A stretch of DNA of 64,000 bases from CAWKEY01 sp963848675 (GTDB taxonomy: Bacteria > Pseudomonadota > Gammaproteobacteria > Methylococcales > Methylomonadaceae), in assembly GCA_963848675.1 (NCBI GenBank), contig CAWKEY010000038.1, forward strand, positions 1 to 64,000, given 5' to 3'. This document shows positions 34,417 to 42,294 of the stretch, piece after piece (the stretch's first letter is position 1; each line of letters begins with the position of its first letter). Position numbers and translations under genes: made by a program. The notes beneath the pieces are model-generated. The model saw nothing but the letters and a program-made list of their open reading frames with translations. It searched no databases and was not told the origin of the DNA.

Positions 34417-35262
34417 CTATTGCCTAGCTTCTTCATCCCGCACACGCACAAATACCGCAAAGCGCGGGATGCCAGCATCGGTAAAACCCTGATAGCGATA
34501 AGTCACCACGCTGCCCAGCGGCGGCGGATTTTTTCGTTGCACCTGGGTAAAGCCGCTGCCAATGTAAAACGACTTGCCGTTATCCGTGCGTACTTTTATC
34601 GAGCCCATCAATCCGGTGTTTTTGCCTTTTCCGGGTCTATAGGCTGTGACCACGGCTTCGGCATCTTCAAAAGGCTTGACTTTGAGCAGATCATCACTGC
34701 GGCCGCTTTGATAAAGCGTGCTTTGCCGGTGCAACATCAAGCCTTCGCCGCCTTGGCTGGTAATTTCATCGCGCTTTTGCATTAACGAGGCCTCCGATTC
34801 CAGGCGGAATTGTTCAATCACAGCCAGATAAGGCGCGCGGGTTTGCGCAGCCAGCTTGCGCATGGCGTCCACCCGCTCGCTGAAGGTGCCTTTATGCGCC
34901 GGAAGATCAAACACCATCAGCTTGATGTGTTTCCAGCCCGCATGCGGACTTTGCTTGCGGACGATGGCAACCACGTCTTCATAACGCCCGCGCGCCATCC
35001 ACAATTCACCGTCCAGCGGCATGCCAGGAAAGCCATGAATAAACCAGTCCGGTGCGGCAAATACCTGGCCGCCTTTGGAGATGAGCTGTTTACCGTCCCA
35101 CCTTGCTCGTACTCCATCGAGTTTTTCGCTGGCCCAAAATTGGCTGACATCGACATGGCGATGAAACACTTTTGCCAGCATAACAACGGGGATTTCGACG
35201 GCATGGATTATCGATGCCAAGCATAACAGTAAGAGAAAAGCGCAGAAGCGCTGCAAATTCAT
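34417..35262 (-). CDS. ligE: Periplasmic ATP-dependent DNA ligase LigE
   Basis: 281 residues. Signal peptide MNLQRFCAFLLLLCLASIIH with cleavage before VEIP. Nucleotidyltransferase motif I EKLDGVRARW (adenylated Lys47), motif III-like LDGELWMARGRYE, motif IV GGEGLMLHR, motif V LLKVKPFEDAEA, then an OB-fold domain ending GIPRFAVFVRVR. Minimal two-domain ligases with leader peptides (Lig E) are known from Proteobacteria and are thought to act on extracellular or incoming DNA. It overlaps ubiA by four bases (ATGA). Complete. Confidence 0.92.
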   Translation of the reverse strand: MNLQRFCAFLLLLCLASIIHAVEIPVVMLAKVFHRHVDVSQFWASEKLDGVRARWDGKQLISKGGQVFAAPDWFIHGFPGMPLDGELWMARGRYEDVVAIVRKQSPHAGWKHIKLMVFDLPAHKGTFSERVDAMRKLAAQTRAPYLAVIEQFRLESEASLMQKRDEITSQGGEGLMLHRQSTLYQSGRSDDLLKVKPFEDAEAVVTAYRPGKGKNTGLMGSIKVRTDNGKSFYIGSGFTQVQRKNPPPLGSVVTYRYQGFTDAGIPRFAVFVRVRDEEARQ

Positions 35263-36194
35263 TGCAGGTAATCCAGCACCAAGCCTGCAAAAACAGCCAA
35301 GCCAAACCAGTTGTTATTTAAAAAAGCCTTGAAACATTGGCTCTTTTCCCGGTGAACAATCAGTTTTTGCTGGTAAACCGACAGTCCCGCCGCGACTAAA
35401 ACACCGCCATAATACAGCCAGCCCAGTTGCGCCATTTGCCCGACCGCGACCAGTAAACCCAGAATAATAAGCTGCAAAACTGCCATGATGTGACGGTCGT
35501 AATCACCAAACAGAATGGCGGTCGATTTAACGCCTATTTTCAAATCATCATCCTTGTCGACCATAGCATACATGGTGTCATAGACCAGCGCCCATAACAC
35601 CACAGCCAAATACATCACCCAGGCCACCAGTGGAATCGCGTTGGTCTGCGCGCTGAAGGCCATCGGCACGGCCCAGCCAAAGGCAATGCCCAAGTAGGCT
35701 TGCGGCAAATGCGTGTAGCGTTTCATGAATGGATAGCTGGCCGCCAGAAAGGCGGCAACGAAGGACAGCGCAATGGTGTAGAAGTTGAGCAGTAATACCA
35801 GGCCGAAAGCCAGCAGACATAACACCACAAAAACAATCAAGGCTTCCTTCGGCTTGACCTTACCGGCGGCGATAGGTCGTTGCTTGGTGCGCGCCACATG
35901 CGGATCAAAGTCACGATCGGCATAATCATTAACCACACACCCTGCGGCACGCATCAGCACTACGCCCAGGCACAGCACCATCAAAACCAGCAAGTCCGGT
36001 TTGCCGCTGCTGGCGACCCAAAGCGCCCATAAGGTCGGCCATAATAAAATTAGTATGCCGATAGGCCGGTCAAAGCGCGCTAACAGCCAGTATTGTTGCA
36101 GGCGATCGATTATAAAATGAAGTGTCACTAATGGTACCCTGGCTTGATGTTGAATGAGGCTTTCTGTGCTGCGTCTAAAAAAAGTTTGAGTCAT
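35259..36194 (-). CDS. ubiA: 4-hydroxybenzoate polyprenyltransferase
   Basis: Integral membrane enzyme that prenylates 4-hydroxybenzoate in ubiquinone synthesis. Motifs VVNDYADRDFDPHVARTKQRP (first Asp-rich site) and YDTMYAMVDKDDDLKIGVKST (second) are clear, with eight to nine membrane segments. The first ATG (36194) gives 311 residues, with an unusual N-terminal extension (FFRRSTESLIQHQARVP). A GTG at 36131 preceded by AGGG would give about 290 residues, the usual length, and is more likely the real start. First of an operon with ligE, divergent from glyQ. Confidence 0.93.
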   Translation of the reverse strand: MTQTFFRRSTESLIQHQARVPLVTLHFIIDRLQQYWLLARFDRPIGILILLWPTLWALWVASSGKPDLLVLMVLCLGVVLMRAAGCVVNDYADRDFDPHVARTKQRPIAAGKVKPKEALIVFVVLCLLAFGLVLLLNFYTIALSFVAAFLAASYPFMKRYTHLPQAYLGIAFGWAVPMAFSAQTNAIPLVAWVMYLAVVLWALVYDTMYAMVDKDDDLKIGVKSTAILFGDYDRHIMAVLQLIILGLLVAVGQMAQLGWLYYGGVLVAAGLSVYQQKLIVHREKSQCFKAFLNNNWFGLAVFAGLVLDYLQ

Positions 36195-36326
36195 CCTAAA
36201 TGGAATTGCAACTATGGCGCGAGGCTCCTTATCTTCGCCAAGCAGGCAATTTTAATTCCCTACCCTGCACCCACAACATTTTTAAGTTATAATTGCCGCT
36301 TTTTTTATTGCCTAACTTTAGCCGCC

Positions 36327-37244
36327 GTGTCGAGTATAAACAACGATTTATCCACTTTTCAGGGACTTATCCTGGCCCTGCAGGAATACTGGGCCCAGCA
36401 AGGCTGTATTTTATTACAGCCTTTGGATCAGGAAGTAGGCGCGGGCACCTTCCACCCTGCCACTTTTCTGCGCGCCATAGGCCCGGAGCCCTGGAATACG
36501 GCGTATGTGCAGCCCTCGCGCCGCCCCACCGACGGCCGCTTTGGCGAAAACCCCAATCGCCTGCAGCATTACTACCAGTTTCAGGTCGCTTTAAAGCCTT
36601 CGCCGGCCAATATTCAGGAACTGTATCTCGGCTCCTTGCGCTATTTGGGCTTTGACTTGCTCGAACACGACATCCGCTTTGTCGAAGACAACTGGGAATC
36701 GCCGACCCTGGGCGCCTGGGGCTTGGGCTGGGAAGTCTGGCTAAATGGCATGGAAGTGACCCAGTTTACCTATTTTCAGCAAGTCGGCGGCCTCGAATGC
36801 AAACCGGTGACCGGTGAAATCACCTACGGTCTGGAGCGCATCGCCATGTATTTACAGGGCGTTAAAAGCGTCTATGATCTGGTCTGGACCAAAGGCCCGT
36901 TCGGCACCGTTACTTATGGCGATGTTTTCCATCAGAATGAAGTCGAAATGTCGGCTTATAACTTCGATCATGCCAATGTCGAATTCATGTTTCACGGCTT
37001 TGATACCTACGAACAGGAATGCCGGAAACTGATCGAACTGGATTTGCCTTTGCCCGCCTACGAAATGGTACTGAAAGCCTCGCATGCCTTTAATCTGCTG
37101 GATGCTCGCCACGCCATTTCAGTCACCGAACGCCAGCGCTACATCTTAAGAGTCAGAAACATGGCTAAATCCGTTGCCGAAGCCTATTACCAGCGCCGCG
37201 AGTCGCTGGGCTTCCCCATGATTGTCGAGCAAGGAGCCGCGTAA
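36327..37244 (+). CDS. glyQ: Glycyl-tRNA synthetase alpha subunit
   Basis: Class II synthetase subunit (catalytic, alpha2beta2). About 305 residues from GTG 36327 (SSINNDLSTFQGLILALQEYW). The frame is open upstream, but homology begins only here. Motifs: GTFHPATFLRAIGPEPW, VQPSRRPTDGRFGENPNRLQ, FVEDNWESPTLGAWGLGWEVW, FTYFQQVGGLECKPVTGEIT, GDVFHQNEVE. A TATAAT-like box at about 36290 may be the promoter (AGTTATAATT). No strong ribosome site precedes the GTG, so the start could be a few codons off. Stop and glyS start overlap (TAATG). Confidence 0.95.
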   Translation: MSSINNDLSTFQGLILALQEYWAQQGCILLQPLDQEVGAGTFHPATFLRAIGPEPWNTAYVQPSRRPTDGRFGENPNRLQHYYQFQVALKPSPANIQELYLGSLRYLGFDLLEHDIRFVEDNWESPTLGAWGLGWEVWLNGMEVTQFTYFQQVGGLECKPVTGEITYGLERIAMYLQGVKSVYDLVWTKGPFGTVTYGDVFHQNEVEMSAYNFDHANVEFMFHGFDTYEQECRKLIELDLPLPAYEMVLKASHAFNLLDARHAISVTERQRYILRVRNMAKSVAEAYYQRRESLGFPMIVEQGAA

Positions 37245-39313
37245 TGGCGAGCAGCAAACATTTACTTTTTGAATTGGGCTCCGAAGAACTGCCCCCCAAA
37301 ACCCTGCTAAAACTGAGCAATGCTTTACTGGACAACATCTGCCAAGGCTTAAAAGACGCCGACTTAAGCTTTACCGGCAGCAAAGCCTATGCAACCCCCA
37401 GACGTCTGGCGGTGATTATCGAAAACCTGTCCACGGCGCAGCCCGACAAAACGGTTGAAAAACGCGGCCCTGCCGTGCAAGCGGCATTTGCGGCAGACGG
37501 CACGCCCAGCAAGGCTGCGCAGGGTTTTGCCGTAAGCTGCGGCACCACTTTCGACAAACTGGAACGCCTAAGGACCGACAAGGGCGAATGGCTGACTTAC
37601 ACGCAAAACATAAAAGGCCAAGCTACCGAGAAGCTGATACCGGACATCATCCGGCACAGTATTGCTATCCTGCCGATTGCCAAAAGAATGCGCTGGGGCA
37701 ATTTCAGCACCGAATTCGTTCGCCCTGTCCATTGGGCGGTCTTGCTTTACGGCGATACTGCGATTAAAACTGAAATTCTGGGACTGGAAAGCGGATCTGT
37801 CACTTACGGCCACCGCTTCCATGCGCCGCAAAAAATCGAACTCGGCCAGCCGGAACAGTATCGGGATACCCTGTACCAGCAAGGCAGGGTCATTGCTGAT
37901 TTTGAAGAACGTAAAGCGCTGATCCGTGCGGCGGCCCAACAAGCGGCGGCCACGGTCAACGGCATAGCCCACATCGAAGAGGAGCTACTGGAAGAAATTG
38001 CCGCCCTCAATGAATGGCCGGTTCCGGTTACCGGAAATTTCGATGCGCGCTTTCTTGGATTGCCTGCCGAAGTACTGATCACCACGATGCAGACCAACCA
38101 GAAATATTTTCCGGTTAAAAACGCCGACGGCCATTTGCTGGCGCATTTCATCACCTTCAGCAACATCGAAAGCAGCAATCCCAAGTCGATACAACAAGGT
38201 AACGAGCGCGTCATTACGCCGCGCCTGTCCGATGCCGAATTTTTCTGGAAACAGGACCGGAAAAAACATCTGGAAGAACATCTGCTAAACCTGGGCAGCA
38301 TCATCTTTCAGGAAAAATTAGGCACACTAGCCGACAAAACCGAACGCGTCGTCAAGCTGGCCGATTATATTGCCACGCACATTTACGCAGACGTTGAACT
38401 GGCCAAACGCGCCGCCTTGCTGGCAAAAACTGATCTGATGACTGATATGGTCGGCGAGTTCGGCAATCTGCAAGGCATTATGGGCCGCTATTATGCGCTG
38501 GCCGACGGCGAAGCTTCCGAAGTCGCCTGGGCGCTTGAAGAGCAATATTTCCCCAAACAATCCGGGGCTCCGACAGCCGCTAGCCAGACCGGCCAAATTC
38601 TGGCCATTGCCGAAAAAATCGATACCTTGACCGGCATCTTCAGCGCCGGTTTGATCCCTACTGGCGACAAAGACCCTTATGCCCTAAGAAGAGCGGCGCT
38701 AGGCATACTCCGCACGCTCATAGAAAATAATATTAATCTCAACATCCAACAGTTAATCGAGTATTCGCTAACGCTGTTTAGCCACGAATTTAATCACCCT
38801 GAAACGGGAAACCGTGTAGCGGATTTCATTTTTGAGCGTCTGAAAGGCTACTGTCTGGATCACGGCTACCGCGCGGATGAATTTGATGCCGTGATGTCGG
38901 TCAACCCCGCCGAACCTTTAGACTTTATGCAGCGCCTTGAGGCCGTCAAAATATTCCGGCAACTGCCCGAAGCCGAGAGCCTGGCGGCTGCCAATAAACG
39001 CATCCGCAATATTCTGAAAAAATCGGAAACCCCCGCGTCCGCAAACATAGGCCAGCTTGCTGAAGCCGATGAAAAACGGCTGCTGGCCGCCGCCAGACAG
39101 TCTGCGGACGACATTCTGCCGCTGCTGGAAAAACACGATTATCAGGCCACCCTCAGCCGTTTGGCGGGATTACGCAACGACGTGGATGCTTTTTTTGATC
39201 ATGTCATGGTGATGACCGATGATTTGGACCTGCGCGCCAACCGACTGGCCTTACTGACGCTGTTGTCCAAGCAGTTTTTAACCTGTGCCGACATCTCCAA
39301 ACTGCAGCCCTGA
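37244..39313 (+). CDS. glyS: Glycyl-tRNA synthetase beta subunit
   Basis: 689 residues, the same length as in E. coli. LLFELGSEELPPKTL at the N-terminus, YATPRRLAVIIENL, then MRWGNFSTEFVRPVHWAVLL, DAEFFWKQDRKKHLEEHL, DLMTDMVGEFGNLQGIMGRYYA, SAGLIPTGDKDPYALRRAALGIL, and a C-terminal anticodon-binding-like DALR region (DVDAFFDHVMVMTDDLDLRANRLALL). Supplies tRNA recognition. Start overlaps the glyQ stop, which couples the two subunits. Confidence 0.96.
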   Translation: MASSKHLLFELGSEELPPKTLLKLSNALLDNICQGLKDADLSFTGSKAYATPRRLAVIIENLSTAQPDKTVEKRGPAVQAAFAADGTPSKAAQGFAVSCGTTFDKLERLRTDKGEWLTYTQNIKGQATEKLIPDIIRHSIAILPIAKRMRWGNFSTEFVRPVHWAVLLYGDTAIKTEILGLESGSVTYGHRFHAPQKIELGQPEQYRDTLYQQGRVIADFEERKALIRAAAQQAAATVNGIAHIEEELLEEIAALNEWPVPVTGNFDARFLGLPAEVLITTMQTNQKYFPVKNADGHLLAHFITFSNIESSNPKSIQQGNERVITPRLSDAEFFWKQDRKKHLEEHLLNLGSIIFQEKLGTLADKTERVVKLADYIATHIYADVELAKRAALLAKTDLMTDMVGEFGNLQGIMGRYYALADGEASEVAWALEEQYFPKQSGAPTAASQTGQILAIAEKIDTLTGIFSAGLIPTGDKDPYALRRAALGILRTLIENNINLNIQQLIEYSLTLFSHEFNHPETGNRVADFIFERLKGYCLDHGYRADEFDAVMSVNPAEPLDFMQRLEAVKIFRQLPEAESLAAANKRIRNILKKSETPASANIGQLAEADEKRLLAAARQSADDILPLLEKHDYQATLSRLAGLRNDVDAFFDHVMVMTDDLDLRANRLALLTLLSKQFLTCADISKLQP

Positions 39314-39322
39314 TCAGCCCGG

Positions 39323-39868
39323 ATGAGTCAGAGCCGATACGTTTTGCTGGATCGTGACGGCGTTATCAACGCCGACTCGGATCAATTCATCAAATCGCCG
39401 GACGAATGGCAGCCCATTGCCGGCAGCCTTGAAGCCATTGCCCTGCTCAACCGGCATGGCTATAAAGTGGTGGTTATCAGCAATCAGTCCGGCCTCGCCC
39501 GCGGCTTGTTTGATCTGACCATGCTGGAAAAAATCCATGCCAAAATGCAGCAACTGACCGCCGAAAAAGGTGGAAAAATTGATGCCGTTTATTTTTGTCC
39601 GCACGGGCCCGCTGATAACTGCAACTGCCGCAAACCCAGGCCAGGCCTGCTCGAAGCTTTTGCCGCCGACCACCATGTCAGTTTGCAGGGCATGTTTTTT
39701 ATCGGCGATTCCCTGCGTGACATTCAGACAGCTCAAGCGGTAGGCGCGGCTCCAATACTGGTCAAAACCGGTAAGGGCCAAAAAACTCTAACCGATAATC
39801 CAGACCTTAACATTCCTGTTTTCGAAAATCTTTATGACGCAGCACAGCACATCATTTCAGGGCAATAA
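39323..39868 (+). CDS. gmhB: D-glycero-beta-D-manno-heptose 1,7-bisphosphate 7-phosphatase
   Basis: 181-residue HAD-family phosphatase of ADP-heptose (LPS core) synthesis. HAD motif I LLDRDGVIN (8-16), SNQSG for motif II, the zinc-binding cysteine cluster FCPHGPADNCNCRKPRPGLL, and motif IV FFIGDSLRDIQTA. Start ATG ten bases after the glyS stop; the same operon in many gammaproteobacteria. The 3' end overlaps plsC by 35 bases. Confidence 0.94.
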   Translation: MSQSRYVLLDRDGVINADSDQFIKSPDEWQPIAGSLEAIALLNRHGYKVVVISNQSGLARGLFDLTMLEKIHAKMQQLTAEKGGKIDAVYFCPHGPADNCNCRKPRPGLLEAFAADHHVSLQGMFFIGDSLRDIQTAQAVGAAPILVKTGKGQKTLTDNPDLNIPVFENLYDAAQHIISGQ

Positions 39869-40586
39869 GATTCGTCTTTACCTAGGCTCGGCCATTTTCT
39901 TTGTCTGTATTTTTCTGACAGCTACCATCGTCGGCGTCCTGATTCTGTTAACCTTTTTCTTATCATTCGAGCGGCGCTTTAAAATAGCCAACCTATGGGT
40001 AGATGTCATTTTATGGATGGCCAATTTTTTTTGCGGCCTCCGTTATCAGGTTGAAGGCCTTGAACACATTAAAGCGCAACCTACGGCCATTGTGCTCAGC
40101 AAACATCAGTCGGCCTGGGAAACGCTGGCGCTACGGAAATTTATCCCGACTCACTCGACCTTGCTAAAACGCTCATTACTCTGGATGCCGCTCTGGGGCT
40201 GGGCTCTCGCCACCCTGAAACCCATTGCCATCGATCGCAAGAATCAGCGGGATGCCTTGCGCATCCTGCTCGACAAAGGCACTGCATATTTAAACGAGGG
40301 CTTATGGGTGCTGATTTATCCTGAAGGCACCCGAACTGCTGTGGGCGAACCCACAAAATTTAGCGCCGGAGGCGCCATACTGGCACATAAATCGGGATAT
40401 CCAGTGATCCCCATTGCCCATAATGCCGGCGAATACTGGCCGCGCTATAGTTTCTTGAAATATCCCGGCACGATCAGGGTAAAAATTGGCCCTCCCATTG
40501 AAAGCAAAGGCCGCAAAGCCGCCGACATTAATGCCGAGGCTGAAGCCTGGGTAGAACAAGCCATGCAGGAAATCAGTGTGCAGTAG
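39834..40586 (+). CDS. plsC: 1-acyl-sn-glycerol-3-phosphate acyltransferase
   Basis: 250 residues, membrane-bound. Makes phosphatidic acid from lysophosphatidic acid. Two N-terminal membrane segments (IFFVCIFLTATIVGVLILLTFF), the acyltransferase box SKHQSAWE (a HX4E version of the usual HX4D, as in this subfamily), TLLKRSLLWMPLWGWAL, and YPEGTRT with FSAGGAILA. Overlaps gmhB, so it is translationally linked. Last gene of the glyQS operon. Confidence 0.92.
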   Translation: MTQHSTSFQGNKIRLYLGSAIFFVCIFLTATIVGVLILLTFFLSFERRFKIANLWVDVILWMANFFCGLRYQVEGLEHIKAQPTAIVLSKHQSAWETLALRKFIPTHSTLLKRSLLWMPLWGWALATLKPIAIDRKNQRDALRILLDKGTAYLNEGLWVLIYPEGTRTAVGEPTKFSAGGAILAHKSGYPVIPIAHNAGEYWPRYSFLKYPGTIRVKIGPPIESKGRKAADINAEAEAWVEQAMQEISVQ

Positions 40587-40752
40587 GAGCGGACAAGCTT
40601 GGCAACGCTGCCTTGTCTGTAAGAACTGTTGTCAAATACAAGGCAACACTGGAACAAAACGGACTTTATACAATCATACAACGGTTATCCGGCAATAGCC
40701 GTATAATCAATACATTGTTACATCACATCATTAAAATAACGGTTACTCTTCC

Positions 40753-41205
40753 ATGAAAAAACTTCTGCTGATTTCCATATCCGCATTATTACTTTCAGCC
40801 TGCGCTGAAAAAGATCAATATCAACAAGCTGTATTAGCGCAAATGCAAAAGGAAAAAGATATTAAGGACTATAAAATCGAACCTGAACACATGACCAAAT
40901 GTGTCGTTGACATGACCTCCGAAAACATGCCCGGCATTTTTCCGGCCGATCCCAATCGCATGACGGCATATCGCAACTATACCAAAATGCTGACCTTGAA
41001 CGAGTCCCAAGACCCTAAAAAAACCCTGGAAGAATTGCGCACCGATTTTGGTTCGGCCAAAGCGCTCGCTGATGCTCACAGCAACTACACGGAAAGCCTG
41101 ATGAACTGCATATCTGCGGTTGTCATGGAATCTGAAGCGGAAAGTAAAGCTGAAACGGCCACCGAAACTAGCAAACCCGCAGAAGCGCCCAAGGCCAAAA
41201 ACTAG
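40753..41205 (+). CDS. Predicted lipoprotein, unknown function
   Basis: 150 residues. Lipobox LLLSACAEKD (Cys about residue 17) after a hydrophobic signal MKKLLLISISAL. The mature part is alpha-helical and charged, with a conserved-looking MTKCVVDMTSENMPGIFPADP and MNCISAVVMESEAE (two further Cys), and a low-complexity tail (ESKAETATETSKPAEAPKAKN) that might attach to peptidoglycan. Anchored in the outer or inner membrane. A TATAAT box at about 40702 (GCCGTATAATC) could be the promoter. Confidence 0.7.
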   Translation: MKKLLLISISALLLSACAEKDQYQQAVLAQMQKEKDIKDYKIEPEHMTKCVVDMTSENMPGIFPADPNRMTAYRNYTKMLTLNESQDPKKTLEELRTDFGSAKALADAHSNYTESLMNCISAVVMESEAESKAETATETSKPAEAPKAKN

Positions 41206-41299
41206 CCGCTTATTGGATAAACCCGTCAAACCGCGCTATGAATCCGAACAAATCTGCCGCCCTCTACCCGCCGGAAGCGTATGAAGGCGAGCAGAATAG

Positions 41300-41557
41300 T
41301 TAGGCATCAATCTTTAAGGCGCGGATAAATACTGCAACCTCGGCCTGGTCGAAGGGCCAGCCCAGCTCTTTTCGGGTTTCCGGGTGATACAAAACAGGAA
41401 TGCGAATGGCATAGCGTTCCTGCCATTGTTCCTGTTCGGCAATATCGATTAGCTCAACCATCTGCTCGAATCTACCCGGCAGGCAGTCCTTGACAATGCG
41501 TTGAGCGTCTTCACAAAGATGGCAGCCATCCGTGCCGAACAGCATGAGCGGTTTCAT
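41300..41557 (-). CDS. Glutaredoxin-like protein (DUF836 type)
   Basis: 85 residues from ATG 41557 (MKPLMLFGTDGCHLCEDAQR). Thioredoxin-fold with active-site CHLC near the N-terminus and a cis-Pro region IRIPVLYHPETRKELGWPF. The open frame extends upstream but only overlaps the neighbouring gene. Start overlaps the stop of the UPF0114 gene (TGATG), so the two are coupled. Function unknown; likely a thiol redox partner. Confidence 0.8.
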   Translation of the reverse strand: MKPLMLFGTDGCHLCEDAQRIVKDCLPGRFEQMVELIDIAEQEQWQERYAIRIPVLYHPETRKELGWPFDQAEVAVFIRALKIDA

Positions 41558-42063
41558 CAATGTTTGGCCAGTTTGTCGAGAAAACCCATAAACAGGGCGG
41601 ATACAACGAAAGTCAGATGAATCAGCACATACCACATGATTTTATCGTTATCCGTGGTCTGCACATTCATGAATATCTTCAACAAGTGTATCGATGAAAT
41701 GGCGACTATCGATGCCGCCACTTTCATTTTTAATGAGGCATAATCGTGCGTGCCGAGCCAGTCCAGTTTCTCGGTGGCTTCGCCCAGATCCATTTGCGAA
41801 ACAAAATTTTCATAGCCGCTGAACATAACGATCACAACCAGGCTCGCCACCAGGGTAAGGTCAATCAAGGTCAGCAAGGTCAACACCAGTTCGGATTCAT
41901 CCACTTCAAAGACATGCGGGAGGAAATGATAAAGCTCCTGAAAAAACTTGACCGAAAGCGCCAACAGCGCCAGGCTCATGCCGATGTAAATCGGCGCCAG
42001 AATCCAGCGGCTGGCATACATCAATCGCTCCAGCGAACGCTCCACTTTTTCTTTGGTTGGCAT
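41557..42063 (-). CDS. UPF0114 (YqhA-like) membrane protein
   Basis: 168 residues, matching E. coli YqhA along its length: MYASRWILAPIYIGMSLALL, VMFSGYENFVSQMD, VAASIVAISSIHLLKIFM and KIMWYVLIHLTFVVSALFMG, four membrane helices. Function is unknown in the family. First gene of a pair with the glutaredoxin-like protein. Confidence 0.9.
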   Translation of the reverse strand: MPTKEKVERSLERLMYASRWILAPIYIGMSLALLALSVKFFQELYHFLPHVFEVDESELVLTLLTLIDLTLVASLVVIVMFSGYENFVSQMDLGEATEKLDWLGTHDYASLKMKVAASIVAISSIHLLKIFMNVQTTDNDKIMWYVLIHLTFVVSALFMGFLDKLAKH

Positions 42064-42150
42064 GGCTATACCTTTTCGCTTTCTCTCGTGAATGATTTTG
42101 AATATTCTGGGTAATTATTCAGCGTTTTTTTGTAAGGTGCTTGATTATGC

Positions 42151-42233
42151 TGTCATTTCGACAAACGGGAGAAATCTTAAATGTTGGCTAATGCGTCCAG
42201 CCTTCAAGATTCCTCGCTCTGCCCGGAATGACA
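42151..42233. repeat. Dispersed palindromic repeat (83 bp)
   Basis: TGTCATTTCGAC...GAGAAATCTT on the left pairs imperfectly with AAGATTCCTCGC...CGGAATGACA on the right. This TGTCATTYCG...RGGAATGACA pattern is a common intergenic hairpin in proteobacteria. It lies between metH and the UPF0114 gene. Confidence 0.6.
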
Positions 42234-42294
42234 AATGATGCTGAATAGTAACTGTTCTGGCAACAGCGGCCACGTTCCCTCCTGATCTTTTGAC

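Noticed and set aside
40587..40650. Terminator after plsC
   Set aside because: The sequence at 40590-40622 can form a stem (GACAAG/CTTGTC with GGCA/TGCC), but it has bulges and no T-run.
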